Origin: RBG-16-66-20 sp040752005
Lineage (GTDB): Bacteria > Pseudomonadota > Gammaproteobacteria > Burkholderiales > SG8-39
DNA length: 64,000 nt
Reading direction: 5' to 3'
Assembly: GCA_040752005.1 (NCBI GenBank)
Contig: JBFMFX010000007.1
Coordinates: forward strand, 62,001-126,000
Of the stretch, positions 17,624-26,790 are shown piece after piece; position 1 is the stretch's first letter; each line of letters begins with the position of its first letter. The translations under genes and the position numbers were made by a program. A model generated the notes under the pieces. It was given only the letters and a program-made list of their open reading frames with translations. It had not been told where the DNA came from and made no database searches.

Positions 17624-18357
17624 GTCACCACCACCTCCTCGATGATGCGGCGCACGCGCGCCATGGCCGCTTCCAGCACCGCCGCGATCGCCTCCAGCGC
17701 GACCGCGCGCGCGCTCTCGCCGCGCCCGGCGGCGTGATTGGCGACCACGGCGATCGCGGCGTATTCGAGCCCCGCCTCGCGCGCAAGCGCCGCCTCCGGC
17801 ATGCCGGTCATGCCGACGATGTCGGCGCCGTCGCGCTCCAGGCGGTTGATTTCCGCGGCCGTCTCCAGCCGCGGCCCCTGCGTCGCCGCGTACACCGCGC
17901 CGTCGTGGACCTGCTCGCCGCAGGCGCGCGCGGCGGCGAGCAGCCTCGCGCGCAGCGCCGCCGAATACGGCTCGGTGAAGTCAATGTGCACCACCGGATC
18001 GCCGGGGGCGTCAAAAAAGGTGTTCCTGCGGCCCCAAGTGTAGTCGATGATCTGGTGCGGTATCACCAGCGCGCCCGGACCGAACTGCGGCCGGATGCCG
18101 CCGACGGAGGCGACCGAGATTACGCCATCCACGCGCTGCTCCTTCAGCGCCCAGATGTTGGCGCGATAGTTGACCCGGTGCGGCGCGATCGTGTGCCCGT
18201 AGCCGTGGCGCGCGATGAAGACGACGTCACGTCCGCGGATGCGCCCGAAGGTGAGCGGTCCGGAGGGTTCGCCGAAGGGAGTGCGCACGACCCTGCGGCT
18301 CTGCGCCTCGAGAGGGGCGAGCTGCGACAGCCCGCTGCCGCCGATGATCGCGAGCAT
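17620..18357 (-). CDS. mtnP: S-methyl-5'-thioinosine (or purine nucleoside) phosphorylase
   Basis: Trimeric nucleoside phosphorylase of the MTAP/PNP family (245 residues). It opens with the phosphate-binding loop IIGGSGLS and contains FIARHGYGHTIAPHRVNYR and TQGPRLETAAEI. At the base-recognition position it reads VVANHAAG, with Asn where true methylthioadenosine phosphorylases have Asp. From family knowledge, Asn favours 6-oxopurines, so S-methyl-5'-thioinosine is the likelier substrate than methylthioadenosine. This fits the hypoxanthine phosphoribosyltransferase gene directly upstream (TGATG overlap), which would recycle the released hypoxanthine. Confidence 0.85.
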   Translation of the reverse strand: MLAIIGGSGLSQLAPLEAQSRRVVRTPFGEPSGPLTFGRIRGRDVVFIARHGYGHTIAPHRVNYRANIWALKEQRVDGVISVASVGGIRPQFGPGALVIPHQIIDYTWGRRNTFFDAPGDPVVHIDFTEPYSAALRARLLAAARACGEQVHDGAVYAATQGPRLETAAEINRLERDGADIVGMTGMPEAALAREAGLEYAAIAVVANHAAGRGESARAVALEAIAAVLEAAMARVRRIIEEVVVT

Positions 18358-18908
18358 CAGCCCTCCCGCATCGCCCGGATCTCGGGCAGGTTGCGCCAGT
18401 AGCCCTTCGCGTCCATGCCGCAGCCGAACACGAAGCGGTCGGGAATCCTGAGGCCGACGAAGTCCGCCGCGATCGGCTTGGGCTGTGCGCGCTCCTTTTC
18501 GACCAGCACGGCGCAATGAAAGCTCTCGGCGCCCATGTCCAGCACTCGTGCGCGGATGGCGAGCATCGTCTCGCCGCCATCGAGGATATCGTCGAGCACC
18601 AGCACCGCGCGCTCGCGCACGCACTCCGGCGGCTCGATCCTCCAGGCGATGCCGCCGCCGGAAGTGCGCGCACCGTAGCGCGTGGCATGGATGTAGTCGA
18701 GGTCGAGCGGGAAGCGCAGCCGGGGCAGGAGCTGGCCGGCGAAGACGATGGCGCCGCCCATCACCACCAGAACCAGCGGATAGGCGTGCGCGAGGCGCTG
18801 CTCGATCTCCTGCGCGACGCGGGCGATCGCGCGCTCGACCTCCTGCGCCGAACACACCGGATCGGAGCACTCCAGGAACTTCCACGCCGCCGCCGGATCC
18901 GGTCTCAT
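18357..18908 (-). CDS. Hypoxanthine-guanine phosphoribosyltransferase family protein
   Basis: Purine salvage enzyme converting hypoxanthine or guanine plus PRPP to the nucleotide. The 183-residue protein has the PRPP-binding loop AVLVLDDILDGGETM and the glycine-containing phosphate loop VLVVMGGAIVFAGQLL; the C-terminal FVFGCGMDAKGYWRNLP is typical of the HPRT branch. The start at ATG 18908 overlaps the galU stop as ATGA. Context with the phosphorylase gene downstream suggests a two-step salvage pair. Preference for hypoxanthine over guanine or xanthine cannot be read from the sequence. Confidence 0.93.
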   Translation of the reverse strand: MRPDPAAAWKFLECSDPVCSAQEVERAIARVAQEIEQRLAHAYPLVLVVMGGAIVFAGQLLPRLRFPLDLDYIHATRYGARTSGGGIAWRIEPPECVRERAVLVLDDILDGGETMLAIRARVLDMGAESFHCAVLVEKERAQPKPIAADFVGLRIPDRFVFGCGMDAKGYWRNLPEIRAMREG

Positions 18909-19777
18909 CGCCCGCCGCGCCGCGCGAGATACGCGGCGAACTCCGCGCCGATTTCCGGGTGCTCCAGTCCGAGCTCCACCGTGGCCTTGAGGTAGCCGAG
19001 CTTGGAGCCGCAATCGTAGCGCCGGCCGCGCAATCGCACCGCGAGCACACGTTCGGCCGCGAGCAGCCGCGCGATCGCGTCGGTGAGCTGGATCTCCCCG
19101 CCGCGTCCCGGCGCGAGCGTTTCGAGAAGTGAAAAGATCGCCGGCGTGAGAACATAGCGCCCGACCACCGCGAGCGTGGAAGGCGCCTGCGCCGGCGCTG
19201 GCTTTTCCACGATCGCGCGCACCGGCGTGAGTTCGGCTGTCGCGTCAAGCGGGCTAACGATGCCGTAGGCGCCGGTCCGCTCGCGCGGGACCTCCTCGAC
19301 CCCGAGGATCGAACAGCCTTCGTCGCGAAAGCGCGCGGCGAGCTGTGCCGTGGCCGGGGGCTCGCCGACCATCAGGTCGTCGGCGAGCAGCACGGCGAAA
19401 GGCTCGTCGCCGACCGCCGGGCGGGCGCACAGCACCGCGTGCCCGAGTCCAAGCGGCTCGGTCTGCCGGATGTAGATGCACCGGCAGCCCTTGGGCAGCA
19501 CGTCGAGAACCTGCTCCAGCAGCTCGGGCTTGCCGGCGGCGAGCCTTGCCTCCAGCTCGGGCACGCGATCGAAGTGATCCTCGATCGCGCGCTTGTTCCG
19601 GCCGGTGACGAACACCATGTCGGTGATGCCAGCGGCAGCGGCTTCCTCCACCGCGTACTGGATGAGCGGCTTGTCCACGACCGGCAGCATCTCCTTCGGG
19701 CTCGCCTTGGTGGCAGGCAGGAAGCGGGTACCGAGGCCCGCAACCGGAAATACCGCCTTGGTGATCGCACGTGGCAT
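18905..19777 (-). CDS. galU: UTP-glucose-1-phosphate uridylyltransferase
   Basis: Makes UDP-glucose for LPS core, capsule and osmoprotectant glucans. The 290-residue product has the nucleotidyltransferase loop PVAGLGTRFLPATKASPKEM near its start, FVTGRNKRAIEDHFD and RGGEIQLTDAIARLL. It starts at ATG 19777, 4 bases after the ligA stop. It is complete and ordinary. Confidence 0.97.
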   Translation of the reverse strand: MPRAITKAVFPVAGLGTRFLPATKASPKEMLPVVDKPLIQYAVEEAAAAGITDMVFVTGRNKRAIEDHFDRVPELEARLAAGKPELLEQVLDVLPKGCRCIYIRQTEPLGLGHAVLCARPAVGDEPFAVLLADDLMVGEPPATAQLAARFRDEGCSILGVEEVPRERTGAYGIVSPLDATAELTPVRAIVEKPAPAQAPSTLAVVGRYVLTPAIFSLLETLAPGRGGEIQLTDAIARLLAAERVLAVRLRGRRYDCGSKLGYLKATVELGLEHPEIGAEFAAYLARRGGR

Positions 19778-19781
19778 GACG

Positions 19782-21791
19782 TCAGCGCCCCCCCAGCAAC
19801 TTTAGCAGCCCCGCCTCGTCGAGCACCGGGATCCCCAGCTCGCGCGCGCGCGCGAGCTTGGATCCCGGATTGGCGCCGGCAACGACGTAATCGGTCTTCG
19901 CGGATACCGCCGAGGCCACGCGGTGCCCGCGCGACTCGATCAGGCGGCGTGCTTCCTCGCGGCTCATGTGCGCCAGCGTTCCCGTGAGCACGAACACCTT
20001 CGCGCCCTCGGCCGGCGGCTTCGCCGGCTCGCCCTCCGGCCAGGTGACACCGGCGGCGCGCAGGCGGCGAATCACCTCGACGTTGTGCGGCTCGTCGAAG
20101 AACTGGCGGATCGAGCGCGCCACCACCAGTCCGACGTCCGGCACCTGCTGCAGCTCCTGTTCGCTCGCCGCCATCAGCCGTTCGAGGCTCCCGAAATGCC
20201 GCGCGAGGTCGCGCGCGGTGGCTTCGCCGACGTTGCGGATGCCGAGCGCGTAGATGAACCGCGCCAGCTCGGTGCGCTTGGCCCGCTCCAGCGCCGCGAG
20301 CAGGTTGCGCGCCGATTTTTCTCCCATCCGTTCCAGCCCGGCGAGCGTCTCCGGATCGAGGCGAAACAGGTCCGCCGGACTGCGTACCAGGTTCTTGTCC
20401 ACGAGCTGGTCCACCAGCTTCTCGCCCAGCCCCTCGATGTCCATCGCGCGCCGGCTGGCGAAGTGCAGCAGTGCCTGCTTGCGCTGCGCCGGGCAGACGA
20501 GGCCGCCGCTGCAGCGCGCGATCGCTTCGTCGGCGCCCCGCACCACCGCCGAGCCGCAGGCCGGGCAGCGCGTCGGCATGCGGAAAGGCCGGGCGTGCGG
20601 CGGCCGGCGATCGAACCGCACCGACACGATTTCGGGGATCACGTCGCCGGCGCGACGTACGACGACGGTATCGCCGACGCGCACGTCCTTGCGCCGCAGC
20701 TCGTCCTCGTTGTGCAGCGTCGCGTGGGTCACCGTCGCCCCGCCGACGAACACCGGCTTCAAGCGGGCCACCGGAGTGAGCGCGCCGGTGCGCCCGACCT
20801 GCACGTCGATGCCGAGCACCTCGGTGACCTGCTCCTCGGGAGGGAACTTGTGGGCCAGGGCAAAGCGGGGCGCGCGCGACACGTACCCGAGCCGCTCCTG
20901 CCAGTCGAGCCGGTTCACCTTGTACACCACGCCGTCTATCACGTACGGCAGGCGCGGGCGTTTGCGCGCCATGTCCGCGTAAAAGGCGAGCAGCCCTTCT
21001 ACCCCGCGCACCACCGCCCGCTCGGCGCACACCGGAAAGCGAAACTCGGCGAGCCGATCGAGGAGTTCGGCGTGCGTGCGCCAGCGGGCCCGCCGCACTG
21101 CGCCGACGCCGTAGGCGAAGAAGCGCAGCGGCCGGCGTGCGGTCACGCGCGAGTCGAGCTGGCGCAGACTTCCGGCGGCAGCGTTGCGCGGATTCGCGAA
21201 CTCTTTTTCCCCGGCAGCGCGCTGGCGCTCGTTAAGGCGCTCGAAATCGGCCCGGTACATCAGCACCTCGCCGCGCACTTCGAGATCGGCGGTTTCCTCG
21301 GTGCGCGGCAGCTCGAGCGGGATGCTGCGCACGGTGCGCAGATTGGGCGTGACGTCTTCGCCGACGGTGCCGTCGCCGCGTGTGGCGCCGCGCACGAACA
21401 ACCCGTCCCGATAGATGAGGCTCACCGCCAAGCCGTCGAACTTCGGTTCGGCGGCGTATTCGATTTCCTCTTCGCCCAGCGCCTCGCGCACGCGCCGGTC
21501 GAACGCGCGCGCCTCTTCCTCGGAGAACGCATTGGCGAGCGAGAGCATCGGTACCCGGTGCCGGACCTCGGGGAATTCGGCCAGCGGCGGCGCGCCGACG
21601 CGCTGCGTCGGCGAGTTCGGCGTGACGAGTTCCGGGTGGCGCGCCTCGATTTCGGCCAGTTCGCGCATCAGCGCGTCGTACTCGGCGTCGGTGATCTCCG
21701 GCGCGTCCTTGACGTAATAGAGGTAGTTGTGCCGCTCGATCTCGCGGCGCAGCTCGGCGACGCGCTCTGCCAGGCGCCGGTCGACGGGCAT
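19782..21791 (-). CDS. ligA: NAD-dependent DNA ligase
   Basis: Seals nicks in replication and repair using NAD as adenyl donor. The 669-residue protein has all domains in order: Ia domain (HNYLYYVKDAPEITDAEYD), adenylation domain with the catalytic Lys117 in EPKFDGLAVS, OB fold (VGRTGALTPVARLKPV), a four-Cys zinc finger beginning CPACGS, helix-hairpin-helix repeats, and a C-terminal BRCT domain (GAKVFVLTGTLAHMSREEA). The zipA-ligA adjacency is common in proteobacteria. Confidence 0.98.
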   Translation of the reverse strand: MPVDRRLAERVAELRREIERHNYLYYVKDAPEITDAEYDALMRELAEIEARHPELVTPNSPTQRVGAPPLAEFPEVRHRVPMLSLANAFSEEEARAFDRRVREALGEEEIEYAAEPKFDGLAVSLIYRDGLFVRGATRGDGTVGEDVTPNLRTVRSIPLELPRTEETADLEVRGEVLMYRADFERLNERQRAAGEKEFANPRNAAAGSLRQLDSRVTARRPLRFFAYGVGAVRRARWRTHAELLDRLAEFRFPVCAERAVVRGVEGLLAFYADMARKRPRLPYVIDGVVYKVNRLDWQERLGYVSRAPRFALAHKFPPEEQVTEVLGIDVQVGRTGALTPVARLKPVFVGGATVTHATLHNEDELRRKDVRVGDTVVVRRAGDVIPEIVSVRFDRRPPHARPFRMPTRCPACGSAVVRGADEAIARCSGGLVCPAQRKQALLHFASRRAMDIEGLGEKLVDQLVDKNLVRSPADLFRLDPETLAGLERMGEKSARNLLAALERAKRTELARFIYALGIRNVGEATARDLARHFGSLERLMAASEQELQQVPDVGLVVARSIRQFFDEPHNVEVIRRLRAAGVTWPEGEPAKPPAEGAKVFVLTGTLAHMSREEARRLIESRGHRVASAVSAKTDYVVAGANPGSKLARARELGIPVLDEAGLLKLLGGR

Positions 21792-21799
21792 GGGCGCGC

Positions 21800-22792
21800 C
21801 TACGAGAAAAGACGCGCCGCCAGCGCGCCGCCCGGACCGATACCCCGCGACTCGAGCGCGGTGCGCACCCGGTCGAGCTGTTCGGCGATGGCAGCGAGCG
21901 CCGCCTCGCCGAGCGCCTTTCCGTTGTCATCCACTACCTCGCCGGCGCACGCCGCGGCGAGGTGGCGCGCAAGGCGTGTCATCGCCTCGAATGCGCGGCG
22001 CGTTTCGGCCGCATGCGGGACGTCGAGCGTGAGCGACACCGCCGGGATCGCCGTCCGACTCAGCGACGCGGCGTCAAAGGGCGTGCCGTCCCGGGCGGCG
22101 AGCGACAGCACGACGCGATCGGCCGGCGAGCGCTGCACGAAGCGCCCGTCGGCCGCCAGTTCCAGCCCGGCGCCGGCGGCCGCCTCCGCGAGCGCGGCGC
22201 CGGCCAGCGTTCCCCCCGGGGGCGCGACCACATGCATCACCACCTGGATGTCGGTTTCGGCGCACAGCGCGTCCAGCTCGCGCGCGCGCTCCATCGCCGA
22301 TTTCATTTCCGGCGCGGCCACCGCCGCCCCGAGCGCCGCGGCCATGGTTTCGACGGCGGCGCGAAACTCGATCAGCTCGGCCTCGCTCACAATGCCGTCG
22401 CGCGACACCAGTTGCAGTGCGGCGCGCCAGACGCCGTCCGCGCCCGGACCGGACAGCGCGGCGCGCGGCAGGTGGCGCCGCTGGATCGGCCGCCATTGCT
22501 CCTGGACCACCGCCGCGGCCGGCGCGCCGCGGGGGCGAAGCTCGATGACGTAGTCGAGGCGCTGGTCGGGCTCGACCGGCCCGCCGCCGGGTGTCTCCAC
22601 GCGCGCCGCCGTCGCGACGGGCAGCGCACTGTCCGGCGCCTGCCCGGCGCCCATCAGGACGTCGGCGCGCGCGGACGGAAACGCGCGCCGCGCAGCATCC
22701 CGCGCGCGGCGCTCCTGGATGCGGTTGTAGGCGAACACCCCGCCGATCACGAGCGCGCCGATCGCAAGCAGACCGATCTGCAGCTCGCTCAT
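21800..22792 (-). CDS. zipA: Cell division protein ZipA homologue
   Basis: Inner-membrane anchor that tethers FtsZ to the membrane. The 330-residue product has a single N-terminal membrane helix (QIGLLAIGALVIGGVFAYN, with the basic stretch RRARDAARR behind it), a short linker, and a C-terminal globular domain (about 200-330) that aligns in character with the FtsZ-binding ZipA_C fold, with LTLDVPHAAETRRAFEAMTR. Identification rests on topology, C-terminal pattern and position between smc and ligA, where zipA is normally found in this group. Confidence 0.88.
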   Translation of the reverse strand: MSELQIGLLAIGALVIGGVFAYNRIQERRARDAARRAFPSARADVLMGAGQAPDSALPVATAARVETPGGGPVEPDQRLDYVIELRPRGAPAAAVVQEQWRPIQRRHLPRAALSGPGADGVWRAALQLVSRDGIVSEAELIEFRAAVETMAAALGAAVAAPEMKSAMERARELDALCAETDIQVVMHVVAPPGGTLAGAALAEAAAGAGLELAADGRFVQRSPADRVVLSLAARDGTPFDAASLSRTAIPAVSLTLDVPHAAETRRAFEAMTRLARHLAAACAGEVVDDNGKALGEAALAAIAEQLDRVRTALESRGIGPGGALAARLFS

Positions 22793-22817
22793 TGCACGTG
22801 TGCGCGCCGCACCCGCC

Positions 22818-25800
22818 TCAAGCCGCCATCTCCTCGCGGATCCGCAGCGCCTCGGCGATGTCCACCGCCACCACGCGCGAAACGCCCGACTCCGGCATCG
22901 TCACGCCGATCAGATGGCTGGCCATCTCCATCGTGATCTTGTTGTGGGTGATGAAGAGGAACTGGGTCTGGGACGACATGCGCTTGACCAGCTCGCAGAA
23001 GCGCACCGTGTTCGCGTCGTCGAGCGGTGCGTCCACCTCGTCGAGCAGGCAGAACGGCGCCGGATTGAGCTGGAACAGCGAGAACACCAGCGCGATCGCG
23101 GTGAGCGCCTTCTCGCCTCCGGAAAGAAGATGGATCGTGCTGTTTCTCTTGCCCGGCGGCTGCGCCATGACCTGCAGTCCGGCGTCGAGGATCTCCTCGC
23201 CGGTCAGCACGAGCTTCGCCTCGCCGCCGCCGAAGAGCTGCGGAAAGAGCGCGCCGAAATGCCGGTTCACCGCCTCATAGGTCTCGCGCAGCAGGTCGCG
23301 GGTCTCGCGGTCAATGCGTCGGATCGCGTCCTCCAGCGTCTTCGCGGCCTCCTCCAGGTCGGCGCTTTGCGCATCCAGGAACTGCTTGCGCTCGCGGCTC
23401 GCGGCGAGTTCCTCCAGCGCCGCGAGGTTGACCGCGCCGAGCTCGCTCATCGCCTGCGCGGCGCGCGTGATCTCGGCCTGAAGGCTCGCCGGCCGCGGCG
23501 CCTCCTGCACCGCCTGCGCGAGTTGGGCCTCGTCGGCGCCGGCCTCGGCGAGCTGCGCCTCGAACTGCTCGACGGCGAGGCGCGCCGCCTGCTCCTTGAG
23601 CCGCAGCTCGTTCACGCGCTCGCGCAACGGCGCGATGCCGGCCTCGGCCTTGAGGCGCTCCTCTTCGAGCGCGCGCAGCGCCGCCGCCGCCGCTTCCACC
23701 GCGTCGCGCGCCTCGCCGAGCGCTTTTTCGCACCCGATGCGCGTTTCCACCGCGGTGGCAAGGGCCTCGCGCACCGACGGCACCGGATCCACCGCCAGCT
23801 CCTCGTTGAGCCGGGTCACCTCCTGCTCGGCGCTCGCGATCTGCCGGTCTATCAGCTTCACCGCCCCGTCCAGTTCGGCGATTTTGGAAGCCGCCTCGCG
23901 CTCGGCGAACAGCGCGTCCTGCGCCTCGCGCTCGGCGGCGTGCGCCCGCTCGCGCTGCACCGACAGCTCGCCTTCGGCCGCCTCGTGCGCCGCGCGCTCG
24001 CGCTCCACTACGGCGCGCGCCGCCTCGATCCGCGCGGCGAGGCGCTCCAGCGTGGCGCGTGCCGCCGCGAGCCGCGCCTCGTCCTGCGCGCGTTCGTTCC
24101 GGATCTCCTCGATCTCGCGGCGGATCTGCGCGCTGCGCTCGCGGTAGCGCTCGAGCGCCTGGCGCAGCGTGAGCGCTTCGATTTCCGTCGCGTGCAGCTC
24201 GCGCTCGCGCGCGACGATGTCGTCGCGCGCGCCCTGAAGCGCGGCGAGCCGCGCCGCGAGCGCCTCCTCGCAGCCCGCGAGCCGCGCGCGCGCGCCCGCC
24301 GCCGCCTGCTCGAGGGCCGCGACCCGCGCCTGGAGGGCGTCAATTTCTGCCTGGCGCGCGAGGATCCCGGCATCGGCCGGGTCCGGGGCGTAGAGGGTGA
24401 GCGCGTGCGCGGTGAACTGATGGCCTTCGCGGTTGACGTAGAACGCGCCCGGAGCGAGCGCCGCCAGCGCCGCCGCGTCGGGCCTTCCCTCGCAGGCGAT
24501 CGCGCCCGCGAGCCACTCGGCGACCGCGCTCGCGAGCGCCGGCTCGGCGCAGTGCACCTTCGCCGCGAGTGCGACCGCGCCCGGCGGCGGCGACGCTTCG
24601 CCGCCGCGCGCATAGAAGCTCGCCTTCACCGGTGGCGCCTCCGTGCCGAGCGCCGCGAGCGCGCCGATATCGCCGATTTCGAGCGCATGCAGCCGTTCGC
24701 GCAGCACCGACTCCACCGCCGTCTCCCAGCCGGGCTCGATCCGGATCCGCTGCCACAGGCGCGGCAGCGCCGCGAGACCCCGGCGTTCCAGCCACTCGGC
24801 GAGCGGGGCGTTCTCGTCAGCCTGCGCCTGCACCTCGATCAGCGTCTCGAGCTGCGCCGCCGCGGCCGCGTGCTCGCGCACCGCCTGCTCCAGCGCGCGG
24901 GCCGCCTGCGCTTTTTCCTCCTCGGCCAAAGCCGCCGCTTGCTGCGCCTCTTCCAGCGCCTGCCGCGCTTGCGCGATCGCAAGGCCGATTGCGCCGATGC
25001 GCGCTTCGGCGTCTTCGATTGCGTCGGCCTGCGGCTCGCGGAGTCCCGCGAGCTCGGCTTCCAGACGCGCACGCCGCGCGTCCAGCGACTCCAGGGCGCG
25101 CGCCAGGTGCGCCGCCGACCGCTCCTCGAGCCGGGCGGCGTTTTCCTCGGCGACGAGCGCGGCGCGCGCCGCCGCCAGACGCTCCTGTGCCGCGCGGTAC
25201 GCCTGCTCGGCCTGCGGCAGGCGAGCCGCCTCGGCCGCGCTCGCCTCGCTGGTCCGTGCCACCCGGGCGCGCGCCTCGGCCGCTCTCGCCACCCAGGTAT
25301 GCAGCGACTGGGTGAGCTGAGCGCGCTGCTCGCGCCAGGCGGCGAGCTGCGCGCGGCGCTCGGTGTGCTGGCTCTCCAGGCGCTGGCGCGTCTCCTCGAC
25401 GTGGCGCAGCTCCGATTCGTGCCGCGCCACCTCGGCGTTCGCCGCGTACACCGCCGCCTGCGCCGCGTTGAGCCGGTCGCCCGCCTCGAAGTGCGCCGCC
25501 CGCGCGCGCTCGATACGCGCTTCCAGCGCGCGCAGCCGCGACGTTTCCGCCTCCAGCGCCGTCTCGGTGCGCGCGATGTCCTGGGCGTGGCGCTCGCGCT
25601 CGGCGGCGGCGTCGCGCCGGCGCAGGTACCACAGCAGCTGCTGCTTGTGCTGCACTTCCCGCTGCAGCTCCTGGTAGCGCGACGCGACCGTCGCCTGGGC
25701 CTCCAGCTTGCCGATCTGCGCGGCGAGTTCGGCGCGGATATCGGTGACGCGCGCCAGGTTCTCGCGCGTGTCCTGGAGCCGCCGCTCGGTTTCCTTGCGC

Positions 25801-26327
25801 CGCTCGCGGTAGCGCGACACTCCCGCCGCTTCCTCCAGGAAGACGCGCAGTTCTTCCGGCCGCGCCTCGATCACGCGCGAAATCGTTCCCTGCTCGATGA
25901 TCGCGTAGGCGCGCGGCCCCAGGCCGGTGCCGAGGAACATGTCGGTGATGTCGCGCCGGCGCACATGGGTGCCGTTGATGAAGTAAGCGGACTCGCCGTC
26001 GCGCTGGATGACGCGCTTGACCGAGATTTCGGCGTAGCGCGACCACTGGCCGGCGGCGCGGCCGAGGGAATTGTCGAACACGAGCTCGACCGAGGCGCGC
26101 GCGAGCGGCTTGCGGTTGGACGAACCGTTGAAGATGACGTCCTGCATCGAGTCGCCCCGCAGAGCCGAGGCGCGCATCTCCCCGAGCACCCAGCGCACCG
26201 CGTCGATCACGTTCGACTTGCCGCAGCCGTTCGGCCCGACGACACCGACGAGGCTGCCGGGCAGGTGGATGACGGTGGGATCGACGAACGACTTGAAGCC
26301 GGAAAGCCTGATCTGGGTGAGCCGCAC
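22818..26327 (-). CDS. smc: Chromosome segregation ATPase SMC
   Basis: Condensin ATPase that organises the chromosome together with ScpA and ScpB, encoded separately at 42-43 kb. The 1169 residues comprise a Walker A head (GPNGCGKSNVIDAVRWVLGE, 31-50), a long Glu/Arg/Ala-rich coiled coil, a hinge around 500-650, a return coil, and the C-terminal head with the ABC signature LLSGGEKALTAIAL and Walker B FCLLDEVDAPLDDAN. GTG 26327 (start VRLTQIRLSGFKSF) is chosen because it matches the universal N-terminus. A TATCAT -10-like box at 26349-26354 could drive it. Confidence 0.97.
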   Translation of the reverse strand: MRLTQIRLSGFKSFVDPTVIHLPGSLVGVVGPNGCGKSNVIDAVRWVLGEMRASALRGDSMQDVIFNGSSNRKPLARASVELVFDNSLGRAAGQWSRYAEISVKRVIQRDGESAYFINGTHVRRRDITDMFLGTGLGPRAYAIIEQGTISRVIEARPEELRVFLEEAAGVSRYRERRKETERRLQDTRENLARVTDIRAELAAQIGKLEAQATVASRYQELQREVQHKQQLLWYLRRRDAAAERERHAQDIARTETALEAETSRLRALEARIERARAAHFEAGDRLNAAQAAVYAANAEVARHESELRHVEETRQRLESQHTERRAQLAAWREQRAQLTQSLHTWVARAAEARARVARTSEASAAEAARLPQAEQAYRAAQERLAAARAALVAEENAARLEERSAAHLARALESLDARRARLEAELAGLREPQADAIEDAEARIGAIGLAIAQARQALEEAQQAAALAEEEKAQAARALEQAVREHAAAAAQLETLIEVQAQADENAPLAEWLERRGLAALPRLWQRIRIEPGWETAVESVLRERLHALEIGDIGALAALGTEAPPVKASFYARGGEASPPPGAVALAAKVHCAEPALASAVAEWLAGAIACEGRPDAAALAALAPGAFYVNREGHQFTAHALTLYAPDPADAGILARQAEIDALQARVAALEQAAAGARARLAGCEEALAARLAALQGARDDIVARERELHATEIEALTLRQALERYRERSAQIRREIEEIRNERAQDEARLAAARATLERLAARIEAARAVVERERAAHEAAEGELSVQRERAHAAEREAQDALFAEREAASKIAELDGAVKLIDRQIASAEQEVTRLNEELAVDPVPSVREALATAVETRIGCEKALGEARDAVEAAAAALRALEEERLKAEAGIAPLRERVNELRLKEQAARLAVEQFEAQLAEAGADEAQLAQAVQEAPRPASLQAEITRAAQAMSELGAVNLAALEELAASRERKQFLDAQSADLEEAAKTLEDAIRRIDRETRDLLRETYEAVNRHFGALFPQLFGGGEAKLVLTGEEILDAGLQVMAQPPGKRNSTIHLLSGGEKALTAIALVFSLFQLNPAPFCLLDEVDAPLDDANTVRFCELVKRMSSQTQFLFITHNKITMEMASHLIGVTMPESGVSRVVAVDIAEALRIREEMAA

Positions 26328-26396
26328 GGACGTTTTCGCGTTTTCAGGATGATACCATTTGCACCTTCGCACCTTTGCGCTGCGCGGAGTTCGTGC

Positions 26397-26771
26397 ATGC
26401 CTTCGAAGCCGAGCCGGCGCCTGGAGACGTTCGCCAATCCGGCCCCCGAGCGCGACTACCGGATCCGCATGGAGATCCCGGAGTTCACCTGCGTGTGCCC
26501 GCTCACCGGGCAGCCGGATTTCGCCACGCTCGAGCTGGAGTACGTTCCCGACCGGCTGTGCGTCGAGCTGAAGTCGCTCAAGCTCTACATCTGGTCCTGG
26601 CGCGATACCGGCGCGTTCCACGAGGCGGTCACCAACCGCATCCTCGACGATCTCGTCGCCGCGACGCGGCCGCGCTACATGCGGCTCACCGCGCGCTTCA
26701 ACGTGCGCGGCGGCATCCATACCTCGGTCAGCGCCGAGCACCGCAAGCGCGGCTGGAAGCCGCAACCGTGA
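26397..26771 (+). CDS. queF: NADPH-dependent 7-cyano-7-deazaguanine reductase, short form
   Basis: Reduces preQ0 to preQ1 in queuosine biosynthesis. The 124-residue product is the unimodular (YkvM-like) form. It carries the catalytic cysteine in FTCVCPLTGQPDFATLEL, ELKSLKLYIWSWRD and a C-terminal FNVRGGIHTSV. ATG 26397 has a GGAG site upstream. It is divergent from smc (69-base spacer), and its stop is 19 bases before dapC, so it probably heads that operon. No preQ1-type riboswitch fold was recognised in the spacer. Confidence 0.95.
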   Translation: MPSKPSRRLETFANPAPERDYRIRMEIPEFTCVCPLTGQPDFATLELEYVPDRLCVELKSLKLYIWSWRDTGAFHEAVTNRILDDLVAATRPRYMRLTARFNVRGGIHTSVSAEHRKRGWKPQP

Positions 26772-26790
26772 CGCAGGTGCGGGCCGCGCG

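Noticed and set aside
24000..25600. Repeats in the smc coiled coil as tandem DNA repeats
   Set aside because: The repeated GCG/CTC pattern reflects Ala/Arg/Glu-rich heptads, not conserved DNA units.
22800..26396. Very long open frame antisense to smc
   Set aside because: It mirrors the smc coding sequence in a GC-rich genome; the translation is Arg/Leu-rich without motifs, and smc on the other strand is unmistakable. Only its end, from 26397, is real (queF).
26328..26396. preQ1 riboswitch before queF
   Set aside because: The 69-base spacer lacks the expected compact pseudoknot and A-rich tail; no supportable structure was found.
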